Shown: positions 1 to 7,591, numbered from the stretch's first letter. The stretch is 18,231 nt of DNA from an uncultured bacterium (GCA_905215725.1 CAJMRD010000041.1:1-18231), one strand, 5' to 3'. Notes: generated from the sequence alone by a model not told the origin. Translations and numbers: made by a program.

Positions 1-659
1 ACTTCGAAACTGTTAAAGTTACCACCAAGGTTGCCCGCAAGGACAAGGACGGCAACGAGGTGTGCGCCTGCGACGACAAGCGCGTTATCGACCCGGCCCT
101 TAAGGAGAGCGCCCTTTTGACCGGCGTGTTCAACCGTCTGGCACGCAGCTGCTTCTACGGCGTCGCCGTCAAGGAGGGCGACGAGAGCCCCTACCGCAAC
201 GGCTGCATCCCCGCTGGTGCCGCTTCTGACACCGTGGTCGAAGCCGCCCAGCAGGCAACCCTTGCCTTTGAGCAGGCCATGTACAAGTTCGAGACGCACC
301 GCGCGCTTGCCGTGTGCGACGACTACCTGCGCGCCGCCAACAAGCGCTGGAGCGACGCCTCCAAGGCCGCCAACAAGCTCGAGGGCAACGAGGCGGACGC
401 CGCCATGACGCAGGCCCTCGTCGACGCCTTTACCGAGCTGCGCGTGGCGACCGTCCTGATGCACGGTATTGTGCCGGCCGGCTGCGAGCTCATCTGTGAG
501 TACTTCGACGTCGACCCGGTCGCCTTCTTTAGCTGGGATAACATCTTTGCCTCCACGGACGAGTTTGTGGAGAGCCTGGGCGAGAAGCCCGGCGAGCACC
601 GCGTGAAGCCGCTGCCCCCGCGCTTCGACTTCTTCAGCAAGCACGAGAGCCAGTGCTAA
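1..659 (+). CDS. metG: Probable methionyl-tRNA synthetase, C-terminal part (5' end outside window)
   Basis: The reading frame is open from base 3 to the TAA at 657-659 and has no start in the window, so the gene begins upstream; the GTG at 60 is an internal Val codon. About 219 residues are visible. The segment RALAVCDDYLRAANKRW followed by an Ala/Leu-rich helix, ELRVATVLMHGIVPAGCELI and a final SWDNIF resembles the helical anticodon-binding domain of MetRS. Known members have ANKYIDxxxPW, then ALRxxxxLLxPxMPxxAxxI and a Trp-containing end. MetRS charges tRNA-Met (initiator and elongator) in the cytoplasm. The PW and MP motifs are degenerate here (RW; VPAG) and the catalytic Rossmann domain is not visible, so another class I tRNA-ligase-like protein is possible. 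The methyltransferase gene follows after 40 bp on the same strand and is probably co-transcribed. Confidence 0.55.
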   Translation, partial: FETVKVTTKVARKDKDGNEVCACDDKRVIDPALKESALLTGVFNRLARSCFYGVAVKEGDESPYRNGCIPAGAASDTVVEAAQQATLAFEQAMYKFETHRALAVCDDYLRAANKRWSDASKAANKLEGNEADAAMTQALVDAFTELRVATVLMHGIVPAGCELICEYFDVDPVAFFSWDNIFASTDEFVESLGEKPGEHRVKPLPPRFDFFSKHESQC

Positions 660-699
660 AACAACACTCGACATGTAATGGAATGGGAAGGAAAGACGG

Positions 700-1803
700 A
701 TGTCCAAGCCGCGTCGTCGTAAGCAGAAAAAGCAGGTCAAGGCCGAGCTCAAGCTCAGGCAGTTTGCTGCTACCGAGCTTTCCGACCAGCTTGCCGCCCT
801 TCCCTGCGCCGCCGACCTGCCGCGCTTTATGGTCGACACGGTCGCCGGCGCCTATGCGCCCGCCGATGCCGAGCTCATGATCGAGGGCTTCGGTGCCGCA
901 GCCGCACGCCCGGTCACGCTGCGCGCCAACACGCTCAAGGCGACCGCCGAGGACATCGCTGCGGCGCTCGATGCAGCCGGCATCGCCCACAACCCCGTCT
1001 CCTGGTACCCAGACGCCTTTATCCTGCCCGAGGCCCAGGTTTCCGATCTGTGGGATCTCGACATCTACCGCGACGGCAAGATCTACCTGCAGAGCCTGTC
1101 ATCCATGATGCCGCCGTTGGTCCTGGGCGCCCAGGCAGGCGAGGACATCCTGGACATGTGCGCAGCCCCTGGCGGCAAGACGACGCAGATCGCCGCCCTC
1201 ACCCAGGGCCAGGCACACCTCACGGCCTGCGAGATGAGCATTCCCCGCGCCGAAAAGCTTGAGTCCAACCTCCACCGCCAAGGTGCCAAAAACGTGCCCG
1301 TCATGCGCATCGACGCACGCGAGCTCGACGAGTTCTTCCGCTTTGACCGCATCCTGCTCGACGCTCCCTGCACCGGCACGGGCACCGTCATCAGTGGCAA
1401 CGAGAAAAGCCTGCGCGGCCTCACCGAGCAGTTGCTGAGCAAGTGCGCCCGCTCGCAGCGAGCACTTCTGGACCGCGCCATGGGTGCCCTCAAACCGGGC
1501 GGCACGCTCGTCTATTCGACCTGTTCGATCTTGCCGCAGGAAAACGAGGACGCCCTGCAAGAGGCCCTCGACAAGCATATGGACTGCGAGCTCATTCCCC
1601 TCGACGGCACGCCAAGCGAAAGTGAAGCACGACGCACCCAGGAAGCTGGTGAGGAGCCGCGCATCGAGTCCAACGCTCTGACCGAAGCCATTGCCGCGGG
1701 TCAGGTATCGGCCATCGCCAACGGCCTGCCCGGCACGCTCACCATTCCGCCTAGCCGCGACTTTGAGGGCTTCTACATTGCCCTGATCCGAAAACGCAGC
1801 TAG
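700..1803 (+). CDS. RsmB/NOP-family rRNA (cytosine-5) methyltransferase (RsmF-like)
   Basis: A 367-residue SAM-dependent RNA methyltransferase. The SAM-binding motif I is DMCAAPGGKT (residues 152-161). The two cysteines of the m5C mechanism are both present: Cys224 in DAPCTGTG (motif IV) and Cys275 in YSTCS (motif VI). In this family the motif VI Cys attacks C6 of the target cytosine and the motif IV Cys helps release the product. The N-terminus is very basic (SKPRRRKQKKQ), consistent with RNA contact. The length fits a short RsmB/RsmF type without the long C-terminal PUA-like extension of E. coli RsmF. The ATG at 700 follows a purine-rich GGGAAGGAAAG ribosome-binding site. The target is probably 16S rRNA, but the exact base (C967, C1407 or other) cannot be read from sequence. 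It ends 24 bp from the converging small membrane-protein gene. Confidence 0.9.
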   Translation: MSKPRRRKQKKQVKAELKLRQFAATELSDQLAALPCAADLPRFMVDTVAGAYAPADAELMIEGFGAAAARPVTLRANTLKATAEDIAAALDAAGIAHNPVSWYPDAFILPEAQVSDLWDLDIYRDGKIYLQSLSSMMPPLVLGAQAGEDILDMCAAPGGKTTQIAALTQGQAHLTACEMSIPRAEKLESNLHRQGAKNVPVMRIDARELDEFFRFDRILLDAPCTGTGTVISGNEKSLRGLTEQLLSKCARSQRALLDRAMGALKPGGTLVYSTCSILPQENEDALQEALDKHMDCELIPLDGTPSESEARRTQEAGEEPRIESNALTEAIAAGQVSAIANGLPGTLTIPPSRDFEGFYIALIRKRS

Positions 1804-1827
1804 CGCACGGATCCAAAACTCAACAAG

Positions 1828-1998
1828 CTATCTCTGTGCGCGTTTGCCCTGCTGGTCGCGATGCTGTTTAAGCATCGCGCGCTCCTTGCGTTCGGCCCTT
1901 TTGCCCTTAATGGCCGTGACCACAAAGTAGATGACCGCGGCGGCAACGATTGCGGCCACACACAGGCCGATCGAGCCAAACATTGCTGTCAATTCCAT
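1828..1998 (-). CDS. Small single-span membrane protein (56 residues), function unknown
   Basis: This short frame runs from ATG at 1996-1998 to TAG at 1828-1830 on the minus strand. The start is preceded by a strong AGAGGTGA ribosome-binding site about 6 bases upstream, which supports real translation. The product begins MELTAMFGSIG, has one hydrophobic segment at residues 7-29 (GLCVAAIVAAAVIYFVV) and ends in a very basic tail (residues 31-56, rich in Lys, Arg and Gln). The positive-inside rule predicts an outside N-terminus and a cytoplasmic tail that could touch nucleic acid, acidic lipids or a protein partner. I do not recognise a family. It is convergent with the methyltransferase gene and divergent from the TIM-barrel gene, so it stands alone. 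The codon use (GCC, GTC, CGC) matches its neighbours. Confidence 0.7.
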   Translation of the reverse strand: MELTAMFGSIGLCVAAIVAAAVIYFVVTAIKGKRAERKERAMLKQHRDQQGKRAQR

Positions 1999-2174
1999 AC
2001 CGCGTCACCTCTCTTTTAAACGGGGCTTTCAAGATAGCACCTCGATACCCGCCACCACAGCTCCTTCACGTTCGCCGGCCCTTCGGTCTAACGGATGGCG
2101 CGGCGGGGAAAAATCAACTCGTCAAACGATTTAGCATTCGCAATTCCGGCTGCATCGCGCCGGCCGTCATCACA

Positions 2175-2180
2175 TAGAAT
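2175..2180 (+). promoter_or_regulatory. Candidate -10 element for a leaderless start of the TIM-barrel gene
   Basis: TAGAAT lies 10 bases before the ATG at 2190, so transcription would begin at or just before the start codon. There is no good Shine-Dalgarno sequence in the gap (CGAGTCTCC), which fits a leaderless mRNA. No clear -35 box is seen 16-18 bases upstream. The rest of the 191-bp gap 1999-2189 shows no other confident element. Confidence 0.3.
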
Positions 2181-2189
2181 CGAGTCTCC

Positions 2190-3281
2190 ATGGATACCCT
2201 CAACGATCTAAATGAGCGCGTCGACGCCTTCGTCGGCACCAGCTCCTTCGGCACGCCTGCCGCGGCAAACGACCAAGCTCCCATCGATGTACCCGCCGAG
2301 GTTCACGAGGACATCGTCGCCTCGGTCGATTTCTCCGAGGTCGAGCTCGCAGACGAGTTCACCGAGCCCCAGGTAGCCGTGACCCCCAACGGACTGCTCC
2401 CCATGGAGCCGCTGCCCATCGACGGGCGTTTGCGCAAGGCGGCCCTTCGCATGCCCGACGAGATCGAGGAGGCCAGCGGCTTTACGCTCTTCGGCCGACG
2501 CATCAAGTCGCTCATTTACACCACCGACGTCGCGGTTATCCGCAACTCCAACGCCGATGCCGTCTTTGCGGTCTACCCTTTCACGCCGCAGCCCGCCATT
2601 ACGCAAGCGCTGCTGACCGTCGCCGAGTGCCCGGTCTTCGTAGGCGTGGGCGGCGGAACTACGACCGGTAAGCGCTCCGTGCAGATGGCAGCCGTCTCCG
2701 AGATGCAGGGCGCGGCGGGCTGCGTGGTCAACTCCCCCGCTACTGCCGAGATGGTCGAGCACATCACCAACATCGCCGACATCCCCGTCATCGCCACGGT
2801 CGTTCGCTGCGACGACGATGCCCACGCCAAGGTGCGCGCTGGAGCCAAGATTCTCAACATCGCCGCCGGCAAGAACACGCCCCAGGTCCTACGCGAGCTG
2901 CGCGAGCACTATCCCAACCTGCCGCTTATCGCGCCGGGCGGCAAGACGCCCGAGAGCATTCGCGAGACCATCGCCGCCGGCGCCAACGCCATCATCTGGA
3001 CACCGCCTTCGGCCCAGCAGCTACAGACCGACATGATGCAGCGTTATCGCAAGATGAAGGAAGACGCCACACCTGTCATCTCGCGCGACGACGTGCCCAT
3101 TATCGACCAGGTCGCCGCCGCCGAGGTCAGCCAAGTCGAGAACATGAATCCCGATGTGCCGATTCCCGACGAAGTCATCGAGCGCGTCGCTTCGATCCAC
3201 GAGCGCGTCGAGGAGCATCGCGCCAACCGCGGCCTCAAGCCGTCACTGCACGGCTTTTTCTTCCGCGGAAAGAAACGCTAG
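2190..3281 (+). CDS. TIM-barrel protein of unknown function (often labelled 'hydrolase'), with acidic extensions
   Basis: A 363-residue protein. Residues about 68-290 form a conserved (beta/alpha)8-type core: GFTLFGRRIKSLIYTTDVAVIRN, ADAVFAVYPFTPQP, FVGVGGGTTTGKRS, IPVIATVV, AGAKILNIAAGK, LPLIAPGGKTPESIRETIAAGANAI. The late-strand APGGKTPESI and the Gly-rich GVGGGTT loop resemble phosphate-binding sites of TIM-barrel enzymes such as KDPG aldolase and NanE. As I recall, homologues of about 240 residues occur widely in Firmicutes under the uninformative name 'hydrolase'; no reaction is established to my knowledge. This copy is longer: residues 1-67 are acidic and probably disordered, and residues about 290-363 add a second acidic/helical segment with a basic end (FFRGKKR). 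The start at 2190 lacks a clear ribosome-binding site. A terminator follows 12 bp after the stop. Confidence 0.75.
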   Translation: MDTLNDLNERVDAFVGTSSFGTPAAANDQAPIDVPAEVHEDIVASVDFSEVELADEFTEPQVAVTPNGLLPMEPLPIDGRLRKAALRMPDEIEEASGFTLFGRRIKSLIYTTDVAVIRNSNADAVFAVYPFTPQPAITQALLTVAECPVFVGVGGGTTTGKRSVQMAAVSEMQGAAGCVVNSPATAEMVEHITNIADIPVIATVVRCDDDAHAKVRAGAKILNIAAGKNTPQVLRELREHYPNLPLIAPGGKTPESIRETIAAGANAIIWTPPSAQQLQTDMMQRYRKMKEDATPVISRDDVPIIDQVAAAEVSQVENMNPDVPIPDEVIERVASIHERVEEHRANRGLKPSLHGFFFRGKKR

Positions 3282-3293
3282 CCGCAACAGCAA

Positions 3294-3331
3294 GGCCCGC
3301 CCCACAAACGTGAGACGGGCCGTTTTCGTTT
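3294..3331 (+). terminator. Rho-independent terminator after the TIM-barrel gene
   Basis: The arms 3294-3305 and 3310-3321 pair over 12 positions around an AAAC loop and are followed by GTTTTCGTTT. Read from the plus strand the stem has two A-C mismatches. Read from the minus strand the same two positions become G-U pairs, so the hairpin may also stop degV transcription, though without a good T-run on that side. Confidence 0.7.
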
Positions 3332-3362
3332 GAGCAATCATGCAGCAACGTGATGGGGCAAA

Positions 3363-4253
3363 TTAATCCACGCGCTTGTCGCCCATAAAGAAGAGCGCCA
3401 CCGTACCAGGTCCGGTATGCGAGCCAATCAGAGTACCGATGTCATTGATCTCAATCTTGCCTTTAAGCTGCGGAACCTGTTCCTCAATCAGCGCCGCAAC
3501 TGCCTCGGCATCCTCGCGGCACGCCGACTGCGACATGATGCACTTACCCGAATAATCTGCACCGTCCTGTACGTGTGCCATCATGGTCTTAGCCATCTCG
3601 GAAATCGCGCGCTTCTTAGTGCGAATCTTCTCACGTGGCGACAGCTTACCTTCGCAATCGACCGTCATAAGCGGGCAAATCTTAAGCGCCGTGCCGATGA
3701 TCGCGCTCGCGGCCGAAATGCGACCGCCGCGCAGGTAGCTCGACAGATCGGTCGAGAAGAACCAGTGGTGCAGGTTGAGCTTGTGCTCCTCGATCCAGGC
3801 AGCCGTCTCGTCGAGTGAAGCCCCACTATCGCGCACATCGGCGGCATATTCCAACAACAGGCCAAAGCCCGAAGACGCCGCCAGCGAATCGATGACGCGC
3901 ACCTTGCCGCCCTCGGGATAGCGATCCGCAAGCATCTGCGCCGCGACGCAGGCCGATCCATACGTGCCCGAAATACCCGACGACAACGTCAGGGGCAGCA
4001 CGTCTTTACCCTCGGCAACAAACGGCTCCCAAAACTCCTCGTACTCACCCACGCTCACCTGAGACGTCTTGGGCATGGCGCCCGCGGCAATCTGGGCAAA
4101 AAACTCGTCCGGCGTAATCGACTGATACAGATCGTCCGTATAGACAACATCGTCGATCTCGTAATGAAAACACACGACAGGGATATTGCGCGACGCAAAG
4201 AACTCACGGGTTCGATCGGCGGCGGATTCACAGGTCAGGACAAAATCACTCAT
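3363..4253 (-). CDS. DegV family fatty-acid-binding protein
   Basis: A 296-residue DegV protein. Family motifs are clear: the N-terminal VLTCESAAD, PKTSQVS (residues 61-67), the hydroxyl-rich LSSGISGTYGS (90-100), STDLSSYLRGGRIS, LKICPLMTVDCEGKL and the C-terminal IGSHTGPGTVALFFMG. DegV proteins bind one fatty-acid molecule in a cleft between two domains; in Gram-positives the related FakB proteins present fatty acids to the kinase FakA. No fakA-like gene is visible here, so the partner must lie elsewhere. The start is ATG at 4251-4253, because AAGGAG sits 6 bases upstream of it; the earlier in-frame ATG (4269-4271) has no such site and precedes the AAGGAG itself. Transcription probably starts from the extended -10 at 4282-4290, under the divergent control region shared with the bisphosphatase gene. 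Confidence 0.93.
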   Translation of the reverse strand: MSDFVLTCESAADRTREFFASRNIPVVCFHYEIDDVVYTDDLYQSITPDEFFAQIAAGAMPKTSQVSVGEYEEFWEPFVAEGKDVLPLTLSSGISGTYGSACVAAQMLADRYPEGGKVRVIDSLAASSGFGLLLEYAADVRDSGASLDETAAWIEEHKLNLHHWFFSTDLSSYLRGGRISAASAIIGTALKICPLMTVDCEGKLSPREKIRTKKRAISEMAKTMMAHVQDGADYSGKCIMSQSACREDAEAVAALIEEQVPQLKGKIEINDIGTLIGSHTGPGTVALFFMGDKRVD

Positions 4254-4281
4254 ATGAGGCTCCTTACTCATTGCTGCGCAA

Positions 4282-4290
4282 ATTATCGCA
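4282..4290 (-). promoter_or_regulatory. Extended -10 promoter for degV
   Basis: On the minus strand the sequence reads TGCGATAAT, a TGn extended -10 with five of six consensus bases. A start about 7 bases downstream gives a leader of roughly 20 nt that carries the AAGGAG site. No good -35 is present, as is common for extended -10 promoters. Confidence 0.5.
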
Positions 4291-4318
4291 CAGTGAGCCT
4301 ACATGCGGTACATATGTC

Positions 4319-4554
4319 CACTATTTACCAAATCGAACCAAAAATAGTGAACATCTTTACCACCATCGTCTCCACCGACCCGACGCATAAATATCTGAGA
4401 AAACACCCTCTGTCGTCTCCACCCGACCAACACATCTACCTTCACTAAATCGATTTACCAAACCGTTCAGCCGACAATTCAGCCGCTGGCGCAAAATCGA
4501 AACAAAAGCGGCGCATACTGGTAAACGTTTGACGCTGTTTATCAGTTTTACCAG
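4319..4554. promoter_or_regulatory. Cluster of TTTACCA motifs in the degV/fbp divergent region (putative operators)
   Basis: TTTACCA occurs at 4324-4330, 4356-4362, 4454-4460 and 4547-4553, and its reverse complement TGGTAAA at 4519-4525. The last two form an inverted pair (CTGGTAAA 4518-4525 with TTTACCAG 4547-4554). The first lies inside another inverted repeat (CACTATTT 4319-4326 with AAATAGTG 4342-4349). The 10-mer ATTTACCAAA is present at 4323-4332 and 4453-4462. TCGTCTCCACC is also directly repeated at 4366-4376 and 4413-4423. A seven-base word five times in about 235 bp is unlikely by chance, so binding sites for a transcription factor are inferred. No confident fbp -10/-35 pair was found in this gap. 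Confidence 0.45.
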
Positions 4555-4573
4555 CCCCATCGGAAGGTGTTTC

Positions 4574-6490
4574 ATGGTCGCATTCGATCGCAACCCGCAA
4601 GACTTCAAGTATCTGCGCCTGCTGTCGAGACAGTTCCCCACCGAACAATCCGCATTTACCGAAATTATCAACCTCTCGGCCATCCTCAACCTACCCAAGG
4701 GCACCGAGCATTTTATGAGCGACGTGCATGGTGAGTACGAAGCCTTTATGCACATCCTCAACAACTGCTCGGGCGTCGTGCGCGAACATGTCGACGAGAT
4801 CTTTGGCGACACGCTCTCCTTTGACGAAAAGGGCGAGCTGTGTACGCTCATCTACTACCCGCGCGAGAAGATCGACCTGGTCCGCAGCCGGCGCGAGGAC
4901 TCGCCAACCTGGTACAAGACGATGCTTGACCAGCTCATCATGGTCGCTCGCTCACTTTCAAGCCGCTACACGCGCTCCAAGGTGCGTAAGGCCATCCCGC
5001 GCGACTACGCCTACATCATCGACGAGTTGTTGCACACGCACCCGGACGAGAACAACTATCGCGTGCGCTATCACGAGCGCATCGTGGAGTCCATCCTAGA
5101 GACCGCCAGCGCCGACGACTTTATCGAGTCGCTCGCCTCGCTCATCAAGCGCCTGGCCGTCGACCACTTGCACCTGGTGGGCGACATCTTCGACCGCGGC
5201 GGCGGCGCGGCCAAAATTATGGACCGTCTGCTCACCTACCATTCACTCGCCATCCAGTGGGGCAACCACGACCTGCTGTGGATGGGCGCTGCGGCCGGTG
5301 AGCCCGCCTGCATCGCCACGGTGTTGCGCAACAACCTACGCTACGACAACTACGAGATCCTGGAGAACGACTACGGCATCTCGCTGCGTGAGCTTGTCGC
5401 CTTTGCCGATGCCACCTACACCGCCGGTGAGTCCATCACCCCGCTGATCAAGGCCATCAACGTACTGCTCTTTAAGCTCGAGGGCCAGATTATCCAGCGC
5501 CACCCCGAGTTCGATATGACCGACCGCCTGTTACTCGACAAGATCGACCACGGCACCGGCACGGTCACGCTCGCCGACGGCAGCGTGTGGCCGCTCACGA
5601 CCAACGACTTCCCCACCGTCGACCCGGCGGACCCCTACACGCTCACGTCTCAGGAGCAGCACATCATCGACAAGCTCGTGTCCGAGTTTGTAACCGCCGA
5701 TCACCTGCATCGCCATATCGATTTCCTCTACACCCACGGCTCGATGTACAAGGTCGCCAACGGCAACCTGCTCTTCCACGGCTGCGTTCCGCTCAACGAA
5801 GACGGCACCTTTAGCAGCATGAACTGCCTGGGCACCTGGCACGCTGGCCGCGATTATCTCGATTTTTGCGACCACATCGCCCGCCGCGCGTGGCGCGTGG
5901 GCGACCGCGATGCCCTCGACTGGATGTGGTACCTGTGGATTGGCTTCAATTCACCCGCCAGCGGACGCCTGGTGCGTACCTTTGAGCGCGCCTATATCGC
6001 CGATAAGAGCACCTGGGTCGAGCCGATGGACCCGTACTTTACGCTTACCAAGTCGCCCTCGGTCTGCGATGATATCATGCGCGAGTTTGGCGTCGCGCCC
6101 ATGGCATGCTCGCCGACCGGCCACATCATCAACGGCCACACGCCCGTTAAAACCACCAAGGGCGAGCAGCCCATCCGCGCCGAGGGCAAGCTGCTGGTCA
6201 TCGATGGCGGCTTCTGCCGCGCTTACCATCCCAAGACGGGCATCGCCGGCTATACGCTCATCTCGAGCTCGCGCGGCTGCCGCCTCAAGTCGCACCGGGC
6301 CTTTACGACGGTTGCCGAGGCACTCACGCGCAACGTGGACATCGAAAGCGAGACCAACCGTTTTGACCAAGCAGACCGTCGCCGCATGGTGAGCGACACC
6401 GATACTGGCGCCAAGATTCGCAGCCAGATCCAGGATCTGCGCCAGCTGCTCGATGCATATAGAAACGGTGCTATCGAAGAGCGCGTCTAG
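4574..6490 (+). CDS. fbp: Fructose-1,6-bisphosphatase, class III
   Basis: A 638-residue class III FBPase (Bacillus YydE/Fbp type), a metallophosphatase that hydrolyses fructose-1,6-bisphosphate to fructose-6-phosphate in gluconeogenesis. Metal-binding motifs appear in order: SDVHGEY (residues 49-55), GDIFDRGG (203-210), GNHD (230-233) and, near residue 530, the late histidine motif INGHTPVK followed by VIDGGF. The length matches the usual 640-670 residues. The start is ATG at 4574, preceded by GGAAGGTG about 5 bases upstream. The in-frame TTG at 4529 lacks a site and would add 15 atypical residues. The gene is divergent from degV across the TTTACCA cluster, which suggests regulation by a dedicated factor. 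A structured 78-bp gap with no terminator leads to gtrA, so read-through into the GtrA gene is plausible. Confidence 0.96.
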   Translation: MVAFDRNPQDFKYLRLLSRQFPTEQSAFTEIINLSAILNLPKGTEHFMSDVHGEYEAFMHILNNCSGVVREHVDEIFGDTLSFDEKGELCTLIYYPREKIDLVRSRREDSPTWYKTMLDQLIMVARSLSSRYTRSKVRKAIPRDYAYIIDELLHTHPDENNYRVRYHERIVESILETASADDFIESLASLIKRLAVDHLHLVGDIFDRGGGAAKIMDRLLTYHSLAIQWGNHDLLWMGAAAGEPACIATVLRNNLRYDNYEILENDYGISLRELVAFADATYTAGESITPLIKAINVLLFKLEGQIIQRHPEFDMTDRLLLDKIDHGTGTVTLADGSVWPLTTNDFPTVDPADPYTLTSQEQHIIDKLVSEFVTADHLHRHIDFLYTHGSMYKVANGNLLFHGCVPLNEDGTFSSMNCLGTWHAGRDYLDFCDHIARRAWRVGDRDALDWMWYLWIGFNSPASGRLVRTFERAYIADKSTWVEPMDPYFTLTKSPSVCDDIMREFGVAPMACSPTGHIINGHTPVKTTKGEQPIRAEGKLLVIDGGFCRAYHPKTGIAGYTLISSSRGCRLKSHRAFTTVAEALTRNVDIESETNRFDQADRRRMVSDTDTGAKIRSQIQDLRQLLDAYRNGAIEERV

Positions 6491-6537
6491 CCCCACCCGT
6501 GGGGATTGGCTAAACTTGCTGAGTTTGTCATCCCCAC
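6491..6537 (+). other. Two mutually exclusive hairpins between fbp and the first gtrA gene
   Basis: CCCCA at 6491-6495 can pair with TGGGG at 6500-6504 (4-base loop). The same segment, extended as GTGGGGAT at 6499-6506, can instead pair with ATCCCCAC at 6530-6537; inside that larger structure AAACT (6512-6516) pairs with AGTTT (6522-6526) around TGCTG. No T-run follows, so neither form is a standard terminator. The structure ends 31 bases before the gtrA start. Confidence 0.4.
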
Positions 6538-6568
6538 GGCGTCCCCGCGCCACCCTAAGGCAGGTACC

Positions 6569-6964
6569 ATGCAAAAGCTCCTTGCGCAGATCATGAAATT
6601 TGGCATCGTCGGCGTCATTGCCACGGTTATCGACTTTGGCATTATGAATCTGCTCCACTACGGTCTGGGCCTCAACATCCTAATCGCCAACACCAGCGGC
6701 TTTATCATCTCACTCATCTTTAACTACCTCGCAAGCATGAAGTACGTGTTTGCGCACAAGGAAGGCATGAGCCGCCGCCGCGAGTTCATCATCTTTGTCG
6801 TGCTGTCCGTGATCGGTTTGGTGCTCAACGACGGCATCGTGCTGGCGCTCAACGCCGGCCTGGGACTCGAGGCCAATATCGCCAAGATCTGCGCCACCGC
6901 GCTTGTCATGGTCTACAACTTTGTGACCCGAAAAATCTTCCTGGAGGGCGACGAGACAAAATAG
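6569..6964 (+). CDS. GtrA family membrane protein (copy 1)
   Basis: A 131-residue protein with four hydrophobic segments at about residues 10-29, 36-60, 73-94 and 103-121, the usual size and topology of the GtrA family (PF04138). Family features include the early Phe-Gly-Ile-Val-Gly run, NTSGFIISLIFNY, the loop MKYVFAHKEGMSRRREF and the C-terminal YNFVTRKIFL. GtrA-like proteins take part in moving or handling lipid-linked sugars for cell-surface glycans; the substrate here is unknown. The ATG at 6569 has an AAGGCAGG site close upstream; the in-frame TTG at 6504-6506 region lies within the preceding hairpin and is unlikely. The second GtrA gene downstream shares the MKYVF-EGMSR-REF loop, indicating paralogues, but an intervening hairpin may separate their transcripts. 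Confidence 0.85.
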   Translation: MQKLLAQIMKFGIVGVIATVIDFGIMNLLHYGLGLNILIANTSGFIISLIFNYLASMKYVFAHKEGMSRRREFIIFVVLSVIGLVLNDGIVLALNAGLGLEANIAKICATALVMVYNFVTRKIFLEGDETK

Positions 6965-6985
6965 CTCGAAACCCCTGCAGCATTA

Positions 6986-7035
6986 CGGCACCCACGGACG
7001 ACGCGCACTCAGCGCAGTATCGTCCGTGGGTGTCG
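6986..7035 (+). terminator. Long hairpin after the first gtrA gene, weak T-run
   Basis: CACCCACGGACGA (6989-7001) pairs perfectly with TCGTCCGTGGGTG (7020-7032), and three more pairs (one G-T) extend it to 6986/7035. The 18-base loop has its own GCGC/GCGC pairing. The following bases CTCGTTTACG hold only a short T-run, so termination may be partial. The remaining gap to 7184 is AT-richer than its surroundings and probably holds the promoter of the next gene, but no confident -35/-10 pair was identified. Confidence 0.5.
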
Positions 7036-7183
7036 CTCGTTTACGGGCAAATTTTCAACGTTTGCGGATTAGCTCTTGAAAATTTGGCGAGTTCATATAG
7101 TTCTTGGCAAAGACCTTACGTTTCCCTTGTAAAAGCTCTAAAGTATCCTCTGCTCGATTCATCAACGCATTGGATGTGATTAC

Positions 7184-7591
7184 GTGCGCAAGGCGCTGGC
7201 ACAACCTCATACCAAGCAGTTCCTCAAGTTTGCTGTCGTGGGTCTTATCTCCTTTGGCATCGACTGGGGCATGCTCATTGCGCTCGTCGAGCTGTTCCAC
7301 CTCGACTTTTTGATGAGCACCACGGTTTCGTTTATCACGTCCGTCGTGGTCAACTACTGGCTCAGCATGAAGTACGTGTTCGACCACCGCGAAGGCATGA
7401 GCCGCAAGCGCGAGTTCACGATCTTCACCATCCTGTCGGTGATCGGCCTGGGCCTCAACGACCTGTACATGTTTGTGGGCGTCACGTTTTTGAGCATCGG
7501 CTACCAGGCCATGAAGGCCATCGCCACGTTCCTCGTCACCTGGTACAACTACTTCAGCCGCCGCTTCTTCCTCGAGGGCGCACGGTCATAG
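7184..7591 (+). CDS. GtrA family membrane protein (copy 2)
   Basis: A 135-residue paralogue of the preceding GtrA protein, with four hydrophobic segments (about residues 13-35, 40-62, 77-99 and 105-125). Shared landmarks are FGIDWG, SFITSVVVNYWLSMKYVF, DHREGMSRKREF, LSVIGLGLNDL and YNYFSRRFFLEG. Both copies keep the basic loop between the second and third segments, which should face the cytoplasm. The start is GTG at 7184; GGATGTGA a few bases upstream is a modest ribosome-binding site and no better in-frame start is visible. The basic start (RKALAQPHTKQ) fits a cytoplasmic N-terminus. A strong terminator follows. Likely role: membrane step in surface glycan or lipid-linked sugar handling; substrate not inferable. 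Confidence 0.85.
   Translation: MRKALAQPHTKQFLKFAVVGLISFGIDWGMLIALVELFHLDFLMSTTVSFITSVVVNYWLSMKYVFDHREGMSRKREFTIFTILSVIGLGLNDLYMFVGVTFLSIGYQAMKAIATFLVTWYNYFSRRFFLEGARS

Noticed and set aside
2016..2069. 17-codon leader peptide with two adjacent Trp codons (GTG start) upstream of the small membrane-protein gene on the minus strand
   Set aside because: No convincing ribosome-binding site and no terminator/antiterminator fold; the downstream gene has no link to tryptophan. Probably chance.
4529..4573. TTG start that would extend the bisphosphatase by 15 residues
   Set aside because: No ribosome-binding site before it, while GGAAGGTG precedes the ATG at 4574, and the extension covers the TTTACCA inverted pair.
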